64,000 nucleotides of DNA from Lottia gigantea (GCF_000327385.1 NW_008710478.1:693228-757227), one strand, 5' to 3'. Shown: positions 33,251 through 46,649, counted from the first letter of the stretch. The notes: generated from the sequence alone by a model not told the origin. Program-made: numbers and translations.

Positions 33251-36200
33251 ACAAACTCTCAAATTGCAGAATAATAAAATTAACAAATTCTTTTACTGAT
33301 GCTCATCCATTAAACTTTGCTCTGGTGTTATTCTTTTGTTTGATTTTTACAATCTCTTAAAATAACCTGATCCTTCTGTCTGCAATACCAAGCCAGAGTC
33401 AATATTTATCTTTGGGAAAAAACATGCCATTGTCAAGTCAAAATCCGGAGATATTCTAGAATGGAAAGACTGGGAAAATAAATGAATTTGAATATTTTTG
33501 TTGGTTGTATTGTCTATCAGTGGTTACTCTAGATCTGATCTTGATGCTTGATGTATTGTATGGACTAATTTTTACCCTTTTGTTATAAAGATATTATGAA
33601 GTACAAGCAAGACAATTCCGTTTATCAAAATCTCATCCAAAGTATGGCAAAATCAAGAGTAAAATATTATAGTAGTGGACTCCTCCAAAGATAAGTACCA
33701 TCAGGTGTTTCGAAAAGAGTAAGCATGGTCTGTTGTGCACGACACCTGCCACTACTATCTAGGACAATATCATGAGATACAATCAGATCAATATTAATAT
33801 TATTTCAATGTATTGTTATAGGTCTTTTTCATTTTTTCAATCTTTAGAATTTGATCTGATCTTGTGCCTGTCAGAGACAGTATTTATATGAAAAATAAAT
33901 CATCAAATTGATAGAGAAGAGCCTTAAGGTGTCAGGAGAGGAAGCAGGTGACTACTCTCTTATCTACTGAACTTCTTTAATTTTCACAAGAAAGTATTAA
34001 GAAGTGAGATATTACAATAATATCTACCAACATATGGTACAAGGGACATAACCCATCAAAATTAAACTTGGTCTTACCTGTCTTGAATATTCTCCCTGAC
34101 GTAATGTGATGTTTAAATTATGTCCAAAATATATTGTTCTTCCTGCCATTGTTAATATACTGAACTAGTAAATATACACTAAATCAAGCACATTCTGTTT
34201 CTTGTTTCAACAGTTGCGAACACTTGTTATCCATAAAAAAGCATCAATTGTAGAAAAAATGTCATACTCATTCAAATATACAGACTAAAGTTTCTATATT
34301 CCACAGTCAAAAGGAAAGTTAAGCCAGTTACCTACAGCAATAGCTTAAATATATAGTTTAATCCCTATTTTGTAGTCAGATTTCCAATAATCATTTACAA
34401 AAGTGAATTAATAGAAAAATACTGGTTTTCTGTAAAGTTGAAATTTTGCATAATTTATGTCATAGAGGAACTTAGATATTCACAAGATGTTAGTAAATTT
34501 GCTGTATTCAATAATCACTTTTTTTTTTTTTTATTCCAATTCCTGTATTCACAATATCCAGTACAGTTATAAACACTTAGTTATAAACATTTAGGCAAAA
34601 ATATAATATTATAGCAGATATAATAAAAACATATGTAAGTAAGTAATAATCACTTACAATACTGATACAATACCATATTTCACAATACTAAAAAAAACAC
34701 AAGAAAATTCAAACAGTGGTATGGTATATCTAAACCACATATAGATCAACTCCGTAAACCCTTTGGATATGTCTGTCTGAGAGCCCAGCACAATTATAGT
34801 GTCAGACACAGAGTAAGCTTACAGAAACAATAGTAATCAGCTATAGTAATAGTAATTATTGATATTGATATAGTATATCCAGAAAATACTAGCAATCCCT
34901 TCTGTTAATCAAAAGTTATCTAGACTCTTTCTTAGCTCAGACAGAATTCAAGACTTTTGAAGTCACTATTGTCTGTAAAAGACATAATTCTTACTTGTCA
35001 AGAACTATGAAAGGGACACACAAATACGTAATGAAACTGAAATCCAGTTAAAGGTCTTACTTTTCTGCTTCAATTCAAGTTAATGAAGATTTCAAGATAT
35101 AAAAAACAAGGTTAATATTTTGCAAGTAGTCATTCCAATAATGTGTGTTGACATACACATAACACAATTTAATAAAAATAATTTCTGTTAGTTTCTACAC
35201 GGGATATATCTTTGATTTAAGAACATGAATTTTTATAAACTTGGAGAAGGAAGAATCTAATATCACCATCTGATATACACCAACCAATTCCAATGTTTTA
35301 CAACCATATTGATTTTTCTTTTCATTAACAATCCCAAAACAATGGTCAATTTTCAAAAAACTCCAATTTTCCACAGCATAGCTTCATAAACAATTTGCAT
35401 CAAGAACAAGCTTTTCCATTGTGACTTTCAGAAAGTCACAGCTGAATCAACCACTTGTTCCCCTTCTACAAGAATTCAATGTCCAAGACGTTAATAAAAA
35501 TTTACTATATAATACATGGGTATCAACCATAACTTCTTCAAGCCACAAAGTTACCAATCTCTTAGAATATTTTTTAAATCCTTATTTATCTGTTCGAAAC
35601 CCACAAAGCTTAGCTTAAATGATTTCACAAAGAACTCTTATTTCTTAGAATATTAAAAATCTATTATCCATGAGAAATTATTCACACGTTATTTCCTTAA
35701 CATATGATGCTTCTACTGTTTCTCTGAATCTCTGTTTCCTCAGTCCCCTTTGGAGAGTCCACATAGTCAATTTGTTCATTTGATATATTTATCTGTAAGA
35801 ACTCAACAAAATTAGCTTCCACAGTTTTCCTTGAGAACTAGCCACTTGTTTCTAAGACTATTAAAAATCCAATATCTGGCTGAGTTTTATCACACAGTAC
35901 TTGTTTGGTAACAATTGTGGTGTACTTGATGTATTGAGATCCATATTAATAGTGTCAAGTCACGCAAACTTACAATATTAAACTTGACCAACAGATTTAA
36001 ATCAAACTCTGCCTTAATCAGGAATAATGCTATTTTCTGATACTATAATTTAAAAACGATGACTTTTGATACAAACCAAATTCTCTTATCAACGATAAAT
36101 TTTATCACAAATGGTGTGAAACAAGAAAAAATTTATCACAAAATTACTAAAGATCCACAGAATTCATACATTTCATATCACTCTTTGCCTGGAATTTTAA

Positions 36201-37206
36201 GAAACATGTCGGTCCATATTTTATTTACCTAGAATCAAGTTATACAAACAAAACTTATTGTAAATCACTCAAGATCCATACCTGGCCATTTAAACTATCA
36301 AAATTCAAAGACATCCTGAAGTAACCAAATAAGCTGTTCGTTCATTAAGCTAGAAATCTAGTCAATCTTTCATCTTTTCAGAGAGTCTTTAAAGCTGTTA
36401 AAATTACCAAGTCATATTAGAGAGTCCACATAGTTAAAAATGTTAAATAATCAAATCCCAGTCAAGGATTATCCATTTGTTTTTTCTTGGTATTTTCACC
36501 ATTCCACAGAGTAGCATCCTTTTCTCAAGTTAACATAGCCGTTAATGGTAACTTGGTATTGCCAGCCGCAGAGACATTTAATAGAATCACAAACCACCCC
36601 AATCAAGTGAAAGCCAGTAAAGTGACAAATGGACCAAGCATGGCATAAAGCAAGAATGTAATTGTCATACAACAAGTGTTATTGGTAACTATGACAATGT
36701 AGGGACAATAACTTGTTGGTCCACTTCCAGACCAGATGTTCTCAGACAACTATCATAGAATAATTAAACATTCCCTGGCCATTAAACTTCCCTTAATTTG
36801 ATGCCATTCCAGCCATTAATTTAGAGAGTTCACTATCACATTGCGTGTTTGATTTGCACACTGTTGTGTTAATAATTCAAAGTGTTAAAAGTCACTTTCA
36901 TTATTAAATACAATGGGCCATTAACCCTTGCTATACTCTCATATCAAAACTGGGAATTTTAAGGATATAATTATCTTCTATTTTATGAACTGTTGTTATC
37001 CTGATTGTTTCTTTCTCTTTTTAACATTTTTTTATGTACTGCCATGACAACTGACACTGGGTTATCTAGTCAGAAGCACTGAATGTTGAACAATTCCTTC
37101 AATTAACTTGGAATCTAAGGACATATCTTTACTTCATGATAAAAAAAAACATTTTATTTTAAATCTCCTACAGACTAAGTAAGTATCTTATTATGGTCAT
37201 GTACTT
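33251..37206. other. long unique AT-rich stretch with stray array monomers
   Basis: No gene was found. A T-run lies near 34518-34532. Single cores of the 32-kb array occur near 35752 ('GGAGAGTCCACATAGTCAAT') and 36418 ('AGAGAGTCCACATAGTTAAA'), with a weaker one near 36378 ('CAGAGAGTCTTTAAAGCTG'). The 65-codon frame at 35421-35618 has no domain. Confidence 0.5.
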
Positions 37207-37230
37207 AATAATAATAATAATAATAATAAT
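37207..37230. repeat. (AAT)8 microsatellite
   Basis: Eight uninterrupted AAT/TAA triplets. Confidence 0.95.
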
Positions 37231-37494
37231 CACTTTATTCTGGTAATAAATTAGGCTATAATCCTTTTTTGCATTTTGTCCCACAGCAACATAATTTGTC
37301 CATTTAATACACATATACTTGTGTATTTTTTAACAAATTGTACATCAATATATTGTGTAAATTTTTCATTTTAAATCGTTTTAGCCATAATATTTATTGT
37401 ACTGTCCCTATGGGCTGACTGTTAGACAGGACCATGTCTCCCTGGTGTATTGGACTTAATTCTGACCCATTTCATGTCGTGTTTAATTTCAAAT

Positions 37495-37830
37495 TTCATT
37501 CAGAAATTCTTCAAAAACAGAGACTTGCATGAGTCAAAAAAATAATTTGATTTTAAAAACAATCTTTTAAGATTTATGCCGCTTGTATGCAATTTCGCCA
37601 ATTTCATATGATATACTTCAAAAACTGAGTCTTTCACGAGTGTAAAAAACAATTTGATTTTTTAAAACAATTCCAAAAACTAGATGCCACTTGAGTGTAC
37701 TTTCAGAATTTTCTTTCCAAATTCTTAAAAAAGGTACACTTGAATAAGTGATAACAATATTTTCATTCTTTTAAGAAAGACTTATGCTACTTCATGTCTT
37801 TCAGAAATTTCCTATAAATTCTTCAAAGAA
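37495..37830. repeat. degenerate tandem array, about 110 bp units
   Basis: 'TTCAGAAATTCTTCAAAAAC', 'TTTGATTTTAAAAACAAT' and 'TATGCC(G/A)CTTG' type blocks recur three to four times with heavy divergence. Confidence 0.65.
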
Positions 37831-38426
37831 ACTTCATAAAACAGATAAGGAAACTTTTAATTTTAAAAAAAAAATTTCTTTCAGACCTGCCACTATTTAT
37901 CTGAAAGTTTCCGATTGTTAGGGTTTCAAATTCTTAATCTAATAACAAAGCCAAGAGTGTCACTGACTTTTATTTAACAAAGAAAATTAAAGATGGTTGA
38001 GAGATCTAAAGCTTTAAAACAGATATTTCATTCCTTTGAAAATATTTCAAAACATGTAACAGAAACGATTTTAAAATCTACAATTCTTAAAATGAGATTT
38101 CATGAATTCGCATCAAAGGTAGAAAAGTTGCATCTTTGATCAAATTTTGATACATTCCTGTCATTTCCAACTTATTGCATTCTTCAAACAATATTTCCTT
38201 TCATGATAAAAGGAGAAGAAATTTTATTGTGTCCATCTGAACAATAATGTTATAAATTAAAGAAATCTGACTCTTTAGTAATTTGATTAAAATGATGGAA
38301 AGCTTTACTGTTAAAATCATGAAAATGAAATCATTTGGGAATTTTTTTCTCAAAGTGGTCTTTGATAAGAATCACACTATATCATCTCTAGAAACACATT
38401 GGCAATAGAATCAACTTACAGAATAT
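37831..38426. other. unique AT-rich DNA
   Basis: No gene or repeat family recognised. Confidence 0.5.
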
Positions 38427-38997
38427 TAGCAGTTAAGATTTGTGTTAGTAGTTAAGATTTGTGTTAGTAGTTAAGATTTGTGTTAGCAGTTAAGATTTGT
38501 GTTAGCAGTTAAGATTTGTGTTAGTAGTTAAGATTTGTGTTAGTAGTTAAGATTTGTATTAGCAGTTAAGATTTGTGTTAGTAGTTAAGATTTGTGTTAG
38601 TAGTTAAGAATTGTGTTAGTAGTTAAGATTTGTATTAGCAGTTAAGATTTGTGTTAGTAGTTAAGATTTGTGTTAGTAGTTAAGATTTGTGTTAGCAGTT
38701 AAGATTTGTGTTAGTAGTTAAGATTTGCGTTAGTAGTTAAGATTTGTGTTAGCAGTTAAGATTTGTGTTAGCGGTTAAGATTTGTGTTAGTAGTTAAGAT
38801 TTGTATTAGCAGTTAAGATTTGTGTTAGTAGTTAAGATTTGTGTTAATAGTTAAGATTTGCGTTAATAGTTAAGATTTGTGTTAGTAGTTAAGATTTGTG
38901 TTAGCAGTTAAGATTTGTGTTAGTAGTTAGTTAAGATTTGCGTTAGTGGTTAAGATTTGTGTTAGTAGTTAAGATTTGTGTTAGAAGTTAAGATTTG
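38427..38997. repeat. 19-bp minisatellite, about 30 copies
   Basis: The unit GTTAAGATTTGTGTTAGTA repeats with a strict 19-bp step except for one 4-bp insertion near 38930. Variation is limited to a few sites (AGTAGTT/AGCAGTT, TGTGTT/TGTATT/TGCGTT). The variants are interspersed rather than grouped, indicating unequal exchange or conversion along the array. Confidence 0.97.
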
Positions 38998-39074
38998 AGA
39001 ACTGTTAACCTGTTAACTCTTGATATTCCCATATATAACTTACACTTGACCAAGTAATTTCTTTTATCTTAAGG

Positions 39075-39250
39075 GAGATTCAATGAAATGGTGTTTTACG
39101 TCCCACTTTCCTGCTACTGAAGATGGATAAAGCCATGCAGTATAGCACATGGAGCCTCTGTTTTTTGGTATTAACGCCTATGTCAGGATAAACTTTCACC
39201 TTTCAGGTCCAAAGCTACCAACTCACTGAGCCACATCACCTAGACTCAAA
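39075..39250 (-). mobile_element. tRNA-derived SINE
   Basis: On the minus strand the element begins 'GTGGCTCAGTGAGTTGGTAG', a close match to a tRNA A box (TRGCNNAGYNGG). It passes through 'CTGACATAGGCGTTAATACC' and ends 'GGGACGTAAAACACCATTTC' plus ATTGA. This 3' block is shared with the plus-strand element at 41.3 kb. The B box is eroded. Confidence 0.75.
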
Positions 39251-39469
39251 ACCATTGCAACTAAACACTTTGCTAAAGATAAGCCAGTCAGCAAATGCCT
39301 CAGTGCTGTGCTATTCTGCTACAACAGAACATTGACATAATATTGACCACTGAAGAGGGACACTGAGAAACCTAGATGAAGCCTCAAATACTGTTTTCTG
39401 CATTCCAAGGCAATGTGTTGTGTTTGAGAAGTAAGCAATTTTTCCTGCTGTCACAACACTTGACCTGCA

Positions 39470-40185
39470 ATCAATGACAGTTATTTCAGTAGCTATCAAA
39501 TATTAACTTGTCATTTCAGCAATCAAAGAATCTTTAAGTAATGTTATAAAGTTAATATCTATATAATCAACATCCTTGCTGCTATCAAAGACAATTATTT
39601 CAGTAGCTATCAAATATTAACTTGTCATTGCAGCCATCAAGAATCATTACGTAATGTCACAGAAGTTAATATATGAATCAATGGACTGATCCATCAAAAT
39701 CAGATGTGACTGGCAAAAGCAGTCTTACTGACATCCCTGCTTCTACCAATGACAATTATTCTAGTAGCTATCAAAAATCAACTTTTCCTGTTGGGCATCT
39801 TGGATTCATTACATAATGGTCACAAAGTTAATAGAAGAATCAATGGACTGATCCATCAAAATCACAAACTTAAGTCAGACGTGACTGTCAAAAACAGTCT
39901 TACAGACATCCCTGCTTCTAGCTATCAAATATCAACTTGTCCTGTTGGGCATCTTGGATTCATTATATAATGTCACAAAGACACCAGAAGAAATCAATAA
40001 TCAAAATCAACAACTTCACTCACACATGACTGGCAAAAACAGTCTTATCAACATCCCTGCTTCTATCAATGACAATTATTCTAGTAGCTATCAAATATTA
40101 ACTTGTCACTGCAGCCATCAAGGATCATTATATAATGTCACAAAGTTAATAGAAGAATCAATAAAACTATCCATCAAAATCAGGA
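39470..40185. repeat. five-copy tandem array, about 115-170 bp units
   Basis: Every unit has 'GTAGCTATCAAATATTAACT' or a close variant, 'CATCAAGAATCATTA', 'AATGTCACAAAGTTAATA', and (units 2-4) 'CATCAAAATCA', 'GTGACTGGCAAAA' and 'CATCCCTGCTTCTA'. Unit starts lie near 39475, 39588, 39745, 39917 and 40068. Open frames at 39749-39970 and 39945-40310 come from the repeat and share its repeated peptides; they are not genes. Confidence 0.9.
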
Positions 40186-41299
40186 ATTGGGGTGACAATG
40201 GCATCATTAACAAAATTATTGCTCCATTTATTTTGTTCCTTGGAAAATCTAAAATCACACATTTCAAGATTTGGAATTCCTCATCCAAGAATTACTTGAA
40301 AAAAAATTGAAGTCCTTTTTGGGTTTTACTGATGGTAAAATCCTCATGATTTGGAAATAAAATGAATTAAAAGCACTAAATGCAGAGATATATGTCTTTT
40401 AGAAAGAGCACTCAGAAAGAAGTGTAAGCCTGAGTTATACTAGTACCATGACATAGCTTTGAGTAATTACAAATCTAAGAAAGGACAAAAAAACCATAAA
40501 GAATCACATATGAAGACTGTCAAAGCAAAAGAATGAAAAAAAATGAAATGAAATTACTTGTACAAGAAAAGTTGCAATTTTGATTCTAAAAAACTAATTT
40601 GTAACAAATGTCTGTATCAATTTATTCTCAAGTTTGAGGAAAAAAACTTGAAATTCCAAGATTTATTAGCCTAAACAAATCTGAGTCACGACAAGAAAAA
40701 GCTCATTGTATGAAGGTGTAAATCACCAATGATGCTTTCTTCTCTAGCACCTCTTAATTCTTCTGAGTCACAAATGAAATTCAACATAAAAAATGGAATT
40801 GCTATGTTATGGCACATTTCTCCTAACCAAAGCTAAGATTTACGAAAATTTGAATGCATCTTTGTCAAATTAAGATTTAAATCTATTAGTTTATGAATTT
40901 AAATTGTGTTGAAAGAATAAATAATAAATAGAAGATAAATTTCCTAAAACTAGTCCCAATCAAAATTCAAAGTAAAAATGGGTCTAAAATTTTATTAAGC
41001 TTCCAAAACCCTGAATGCTTTTTTTCAAATTTAGAATTAAAACTTTCTGATTACAAATTTATTGGGCTGTAACGCACGAATAGTGATAATGTTTTAATTA
41101 GAGCTCAATTTTCTCAAAACTAGTACCTATCAAAACATTTCAGGTTCAGTCATAGAAATGTGGAATCTTTAAAAGAGATGTCAATATGACAAATCCAGTA
41201 GCAATTTAAGTGGTATAAGGTGTCCTGGATCTGTGAGTAACGACACAATACAACAATGAAGTTTCATACAATCAATTATTCATCCAACATTCATTCATA
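40186..41299. other. unique AT-rich DNA
   Basis: No gene or repeat family recognised. Confidence 0.5.
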
Positions 41300-41510
41300 G
41301 GCTGGACGATGCCAGACAAGTTAATGAGTTTGCAGACAGCAGTCTTCAAATCTTTAAAAGCCTTGTGTGCTACAGGCTGTACATGTTAAAGATCCCTCGA
41401 CAGTTTGAAAATGAAACAGAGCAGGCTAATGCTGCTGTCCTGGCAAAAGTTGACTATGTTCATTAGACCACATGGTGCAGAAAGGCAGGACGTTAAACTC
41501 CATTCATTTC
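41300..41510 (+). mobile_element. SINE-like element, molluscan type
   Basis: Contains 'CTGTACATGTTAAAGATCCC', 'GGCTAATGCTGCTGTCCTGG' and the 3' end 'GCAGGACGTTAAACTCCATT' followed by CATTTCATT. These blocks recur at 3375, 28575 and 39075, and I recall them as typical of dispersed molluscan SINEs. The 5' tRNA-like head is not clear. Confidence 0.75.
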
Positions 41511-41639
41511 ATTTTTTCAAATTTTTAAAAAAATTATTTTAGGCGGGATATTGTGACAAAAAAATGAAAGTTTTTTCGGGCTTTAACTCTCTCTTATTAC
41601 CTCCTAAAAATATTGTGCTCTTTTCACCTATTAATTAAA

Positions 41640-41715
41640 AAATAAATTGACATTATTCCTTCAATCCTTCCTCCTTTGTTATTTCATGGGGGAAGGAGGG
41701 AGATAAATTACATTA
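41640..41715 (+). repeat. dispersed repeat end, copy 2
   Basis: 'AATAAATTGACATTATTCCT' and 'GTTATTTCATGGGGGAAGGA' match 27220-27295. The blocks 'CCTTCCTCC' and 'GGGGGAAGGAGG' can pair. Confidence 0.6.
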
Positions 41716-41722
41716 TCCTTTC

Positions 41723-41778
41723 GTTTCATTCATCTGTTTCATTCATCCGATTCATTCATCTGTTTCATTCATCCGATT
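41723..41778. repeat. short tandem repeat, 13-bp unit
   Basis: (G/-)TTTCATTCATC(C/T)G-type units repeated four times directly after the dispersed repeat end, consistent with a tail. Confidence 0.8.
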
Positions 41779-42318
41779 CTATGATTTAATTTAGAACAGC
41801 TTAAGACTTTCAATAAAGTTACTGGCCTGTTATTTATCTGATATGACTTCCCTTAATTTAATATTCCATTGAATGTCACAGAAGTTACGCGAGTTCAGCA
41901 AAAAAATACGACTCCATCTTATTCAATTTACCTTATGGTTTAGATAAGATTTAAAAAGGACAAGTTTTTCAAATTATGTGTGTCGCCAGAGATATGTTTT
42001 GATAAAATCGCTGAACTGTTATTCTTCTAGTTTTTTAATGACAAAAAATCTTTTAATTTAACATTAGTAAAAATATAGTGTAATTTAAATTGAATGAATT
42101 ACATGCTGTTTTTCAGAGTTTTTCAAGAGGTTAGGATCATTGTTGTAATTGCGTTACAGAGAATCAGAATTGATTTTAAAAGGAAAGATAAACGATATCT
42201 TTATTGAAATCAAACCAACATGAGTTTCAATCAAGAATGGAGGCAAATAATTCACTTTTGAAGAAACAACATAACTTGTATGTGTATATCTTTTAATGTT
42301 TTTTAAATCCACTCAAAC
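41779..42318. other. unique AT-rich DNA
   Basis: No gene or repeat family recognised. Confidence 0.5.
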
Positions 42319-42756
42319 TCTAAAAGCCCCAAGTTTAACTTACGATATTGCTGTTATCAATGTCTGAGAGAAGTAACCACGGCAGCTTGAAGGGTCCGGG
42401 GCCATTAAAACTTCAAATTGTTTGTCCATTTTTTTCAATTCATTGAAATATAATAGCCTTAATCCAATTAGAATATTGAGTTTAGATAGTGCAGGGAACA
42501 AGCTGGGAAAGCCCCAAGTTCAACTTACAGTGTTACTATTATCAATATTTGAGAGAAGTAACCAAATCAGACATGAATGACAAAGTGGATTGAAGGGTCA
42601 GGGGCCAGTATGACTAAAAAAAAAAAAGTCAACGTTCTTATACAAAATTTTTTGTCCATTTCATTTAATTCATTAGAAATATAATAGCCGAATTCTGATG
42701 GGAACATTGAATATATACGTGGGGGTAAGGTACAAGCTGGGAGAAGCTAGTTGGGA
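42319..42756. repeat. two-copy tandem duplication, about 195-230 bp units
   Basis: 'AAAGCCCCAAGTTTAACTTA', 'GAGAGAAGTAACCA', 'TTGAAGGGTCCGGGGCCA', 'TTTGTCCATTT' and 'GAAATATAATAGCC' in copy 1 all recur in copy 2, which starts near 42519 and carries extra sequence including an A12 run. Confidence 0.9.
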
Positions 42757-44993
42757 ATTGGGGTAAGCGCCCTTAGGGAAGCTCATTGGTCCAGAAAAGC
42801 TCTGTGTCAACCTGAATACAAGTAAATCTAGAGACCTGCTATCAGCCATATAGAAATAGAAATGACATGACCATCAACTCAACAACTAACAGATGGAACA
42901 AAGTAATAAAATTATTTCAACTGTAAATGACGAATGTTCTATTTAATAGTAGGTTACCTCCCTTGAGTAATAATTTAATGTTATAATGGTAGTAATTGTG
43001 GGTTATGTCCCTTGTGTAATGAATTAATGAAGGGTTATGGGCCTTTGTGTATGGATATTGTATGTAAATAAAGACCTGATGATTGATGTAAGTTATCAAA
43101 CCTAGCGTTAGTTATTGTCAGATATAACACACTATTATCAAATATGGAAATTTCTTAATGGATTAAATTAGCACAAATCTATGATCTTCTCAAATAACAT
43201 GTATTATTTCAGTTAAATGATAGTCAAAATAGAATACATGCCTTAAAGTCAAAAATCTATATGAAATTTAACGATATTTGCCGATTTTTTTTCTAAATAA
43301 GGATTTTGATCTCTAAAACTGCCAGTGGAAAAATAAGACTAAAAATAGTTGTTTCCTGTACTGTACATGCAGACGTTTATTAATGGAAGTGGTCTAGTTT
43401 CATTTTACCTTAGGCCTACTCAAATTTTTCATGGTAATAATATTTAAATTTTTTGACCAAATACTTAGTATTGGCAATGCTTTTGTATGAGATAATGGAC
43501 ATTTTTAACAAGATTTCTGGAAAGTTAGACTTCATGAGTCAATATGGGAAGAAATTCTATTTGAATATGTGGTCTGACTACTGTAATCCATTACCAACGT
43601 TCAAAGGAAACATCTATACAATAGTTGTTTCCCTTTAATAACATATTATATTGTGGTTTGTGGTCAAAGTTATATGTATATTATCTGATGAATCAACTGA
43701 ATGTCACAGACTATTTTTCAGTTGATAAAAATGGCCAAAAAATCTTATTAACTGGTAACAGAATTTAAAGCCAACAATTTTTCAATTTAGGTGTTATTTC
43801 AAGATGAGAAGTTTATTTTCAATATAAAATTAGCAAACCTTATATTTCTAGAAACTTGTAGACATTCTATAACCCATTTAAACACAGGTTTTATTGAATT
43901 TCTGAGATATGACAGATATAATTCAAATCAGAAATTACAGTGGTTGAGAGAAAAATAACCATTTTGTCTTACCTCAGTACTGTCATCAACATCTAGATAA
44001 TATACTTCATCTATAGTCTTCATTATTAATCCCAGTAAACACAACACAAATATATTAATCCAATACATTAATTACTCTATAATTTCAACATATTTCCCAA
44101 AATCATAAAGTTGTATAAAACAAAATGTACTATCATCAGACTTTACTATATCATTCAAAATCAAACATAGTGTTAAGAGTGAAGAAGTTCCTAAAAACTT
44201 CTATGTAAAGCACTGGCCAAGGTCACAAATAGTAAAACTCCAAAACATAACCAGGAATTGGATAGTTTTAATATATCCAAATATTAATAACAATAATCCA
44301 CATTAATCATCTGATTTCTGAAGAATTATATATATTAATTATTATATCACTTTAAAGGTATTACTATATACACATTTCAGAAAATTACAAATATCAGTGT
44401 ACGCAAATAATTTAATTTGTTCATCTCATTTTTTACCTCTGATATCACAACACAAATTCTATAATCTGATACATTAATTACTATATTATTCCACAACACA
44501 ATAAAACTCCAGAAACATAACAAGGAATTGATTGAAGAGTGTTAAAAATCTAAATATTGATAATAATAATCAGAATACAGCATCAATAATATTGTTCATC
44601 TAAATATCATCCAATATACTCATACAATCTATCCATTAAACACTATTATTAATCCAACAATATAATTCCACATACTTTTCCAAAATAAAACTATCTATGA
44701 ACTAAAATTAAGACTATAATAGAATTCAAAAAAATTTTCATCTCGAAATACACAACCGTAAATATAGTATTCCAATACATTCCGTTAACTCCTATCATTA
44801 TTCCAAAATCTAGCCAGTATAAATCCACACATTTCCTACGATGTAATCAATTTATATATCCAAATAATGATCAAATGTTTAAATAGTTTAACTACAATAT
44901 TTCCCAATTTTAGCCAAATTCATTTCAAAAATCAAAGTAAATCTAGCTAGTTAATTCTAATTCCGAAATTTACTATTATTGAATGAGGAAATT
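42757..44993. other. unique AT-rich DNA, possible LINE tail
   Basis: 'GTATGTAAATAAAGACCTGA' followed by TGATTGATG near 43052 resembles a non-LTR retrotransposon 3' end, but no reverse-transcriptase remnant precedes it. The rest is unrecognised; short frames (42917-43099, 43453-43638) are unsupported. Confidence 0.4.
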
Positions 44994-45146
44994 ATCCAAG
45001 ACATTATTCTGTGTTCAGTATCCAAGACATTATTGTTCAGTATCCAAGACATTATTGTTCAGTATCCAAGACATTATTGTTCAGTATCCAAGACATTATT
45101 CTGTGTTCAGTATCCAAGACATCGTTCTGTGTTCAGTATAAGACAT
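44994..45146. repeat. 22/27-bp tandem repeat, about six copies
   Basis: Unit TATCCAAGACATTATTGTTCAG without its last two positions in the motif shown here as 'TATCCAAGACATTATTGTTC' plus AG. Some units carry a CTGTG insertion ('ATTATTCTGTGTTCAG'). The open frame at 45011-45208 is repeat-derived. Confidence 0.92.
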
Positions 45147-46273
45147 ATTTAACTTTAACACTAATATATTTAAAAACACATTTAAAAATCCTATCTTTTT
45201 CTTTATAATAATCATTTCTTGCTCTATGAATTGATATTAGGTAACAGTTGGAATCGAAATCACATGACTGTCACATGACTTTCACTAGGGAATAAACAAA
45301 AATGAATTCTCTAACCCTTTCAACACTTGAAACAGACATTTTTCACAGATTTTACACGATTTAACTTGGATACTGTAACATATTCATATTCGTTTGATTT
45401 TTAAATTTTATCTCCAAATTTTTGCTTGTTAACACATAAGTACACATTTAGATCCCAACAAGTTTGTAAGCCATCCTAGAGGGTGTCCAGTTCAGACATT
45501 TTTAACAAGCACCTTTTAAAATATTAATATTAAAACGTTTTCTATTGTAGTTATTGTACACTTAGACACAATTTTTTTGAATGTTTTGAAATCGTAAAGA
45601 ATATTCAATTTTGACTCCTTGAAAATATTTCCGCTAAAAATTCGCATCAATCACATTCTTTATCTATTAGGCTATGTTTTGAATATTATAATTTTTCCGA
45701 TTAAATTTTGTTGTATTAATAACATAAGCTATATCTAAATTCAAACCACTATCTTAACAAAATTTCCTAACACAAAGTACGTCTCAGAGGGCAGTTAAAA
45801 TGAAGAAATGTACCTAAAACTCATCCATGAGAAAACCATTTTAAAATGCATGTGCATGTTGTAAAATGCATGTTGAATTGAGAATGAACAGTCTGTGCTC
45901 ACTTGTATCAGCTGTTTGTAATCTTACACCAAACTCAGACAAATCTGTCGTGCACGTTTTAATTTGAATTAATAAAAAAATCAATATTTTAAATTTAATA
46001 ACATTTCATCTCGTCTGAGACCTGCTTTTTAAAAACTTTGATAAACAAATTTGATTGGATTAAAAATATCCTTGACATGTGCACATGCCATTTGTGACAA
46101 ATTTGCATTTTGAAAGAAAAGAGGATCTCGGATGTTGAGAACTAATTTAAAGATTATTATTTTAAATTGTTCAACCATCAAAACACATGACATGTTTTCA
46201 AAAATTCTGACAGTCTTCAATTCAATTCCACTTAAAGATTATTACAGCATTCTTTAAAATTCCAATTTTTAGA
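45147..46273. other. unique AT-rich DNA
   Basis: No gene or repeat family recognised, apart from 'AAAATGCATGTGCATGTTGT' near 45853 with an adjacent partial copy. Confidence 0.5.
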
Positions 46274-46425
46274 AATAAAGGCCATTGTTTGCCATTTTAG
46301 TTGGTTGATTTGAATCTTGAATATATGTAAATAGTCTTCAGAAGTACTGAAACTGTACGAACTAGCATAATCTCTTCAAATATACCTCAAACTAGGAATT
46401 GAACTTTACATTTTCTGAGACTAAT
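46274..46425 (+). mobile_element. MITE family A, truncated
   Basis: 'GGTTGATTTGAATCTTGAAT' then 'ATATGTAAATAGTCTTCAGA' and 'AGTACTGAAACTGTACGAA' is the left half of the 53.8 kb element. The terminal repeat is eroded ('TAAAGGCCATTG') and the right half is missing. Confidence 0.8.
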
Positions 46426-46649
46426 TTCACTTTAAGAATTAAAATCTGGGACAAATTTCTTTGTCAATCTGGTCAATCAAGAATGAAATCTGGTTATATT
46501 AATAAATCCAATTGATTATTTTCTAGATTTATCAATTTACCAATGAAGGGAATGAGGTTTTTAAACCTTTTAAAATTTCACAATCTGTACATCTTCATTT
46601 AGAAAGGATAACTTGAATTTGACTTGGTCAAGCAGTCACAATCAGTTTT

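Noticed and set aside
39749-40310. Two frames (73 and 121 codons) sharing peptides such as 'LGILDSL' and 'IPAS'
   Set aside because: The shared peptides come from the tandem DNA array at 39470-40185, and the frames start and stop arbitrarily within units.
42757-43090. Possible LINE 3' end near 43052
   Set aside because: Only a short AATAAA-plus-TGATTGATG tail is seen with no reverse-transcriptase remnant upstream, so no element is claimed beyond a note.
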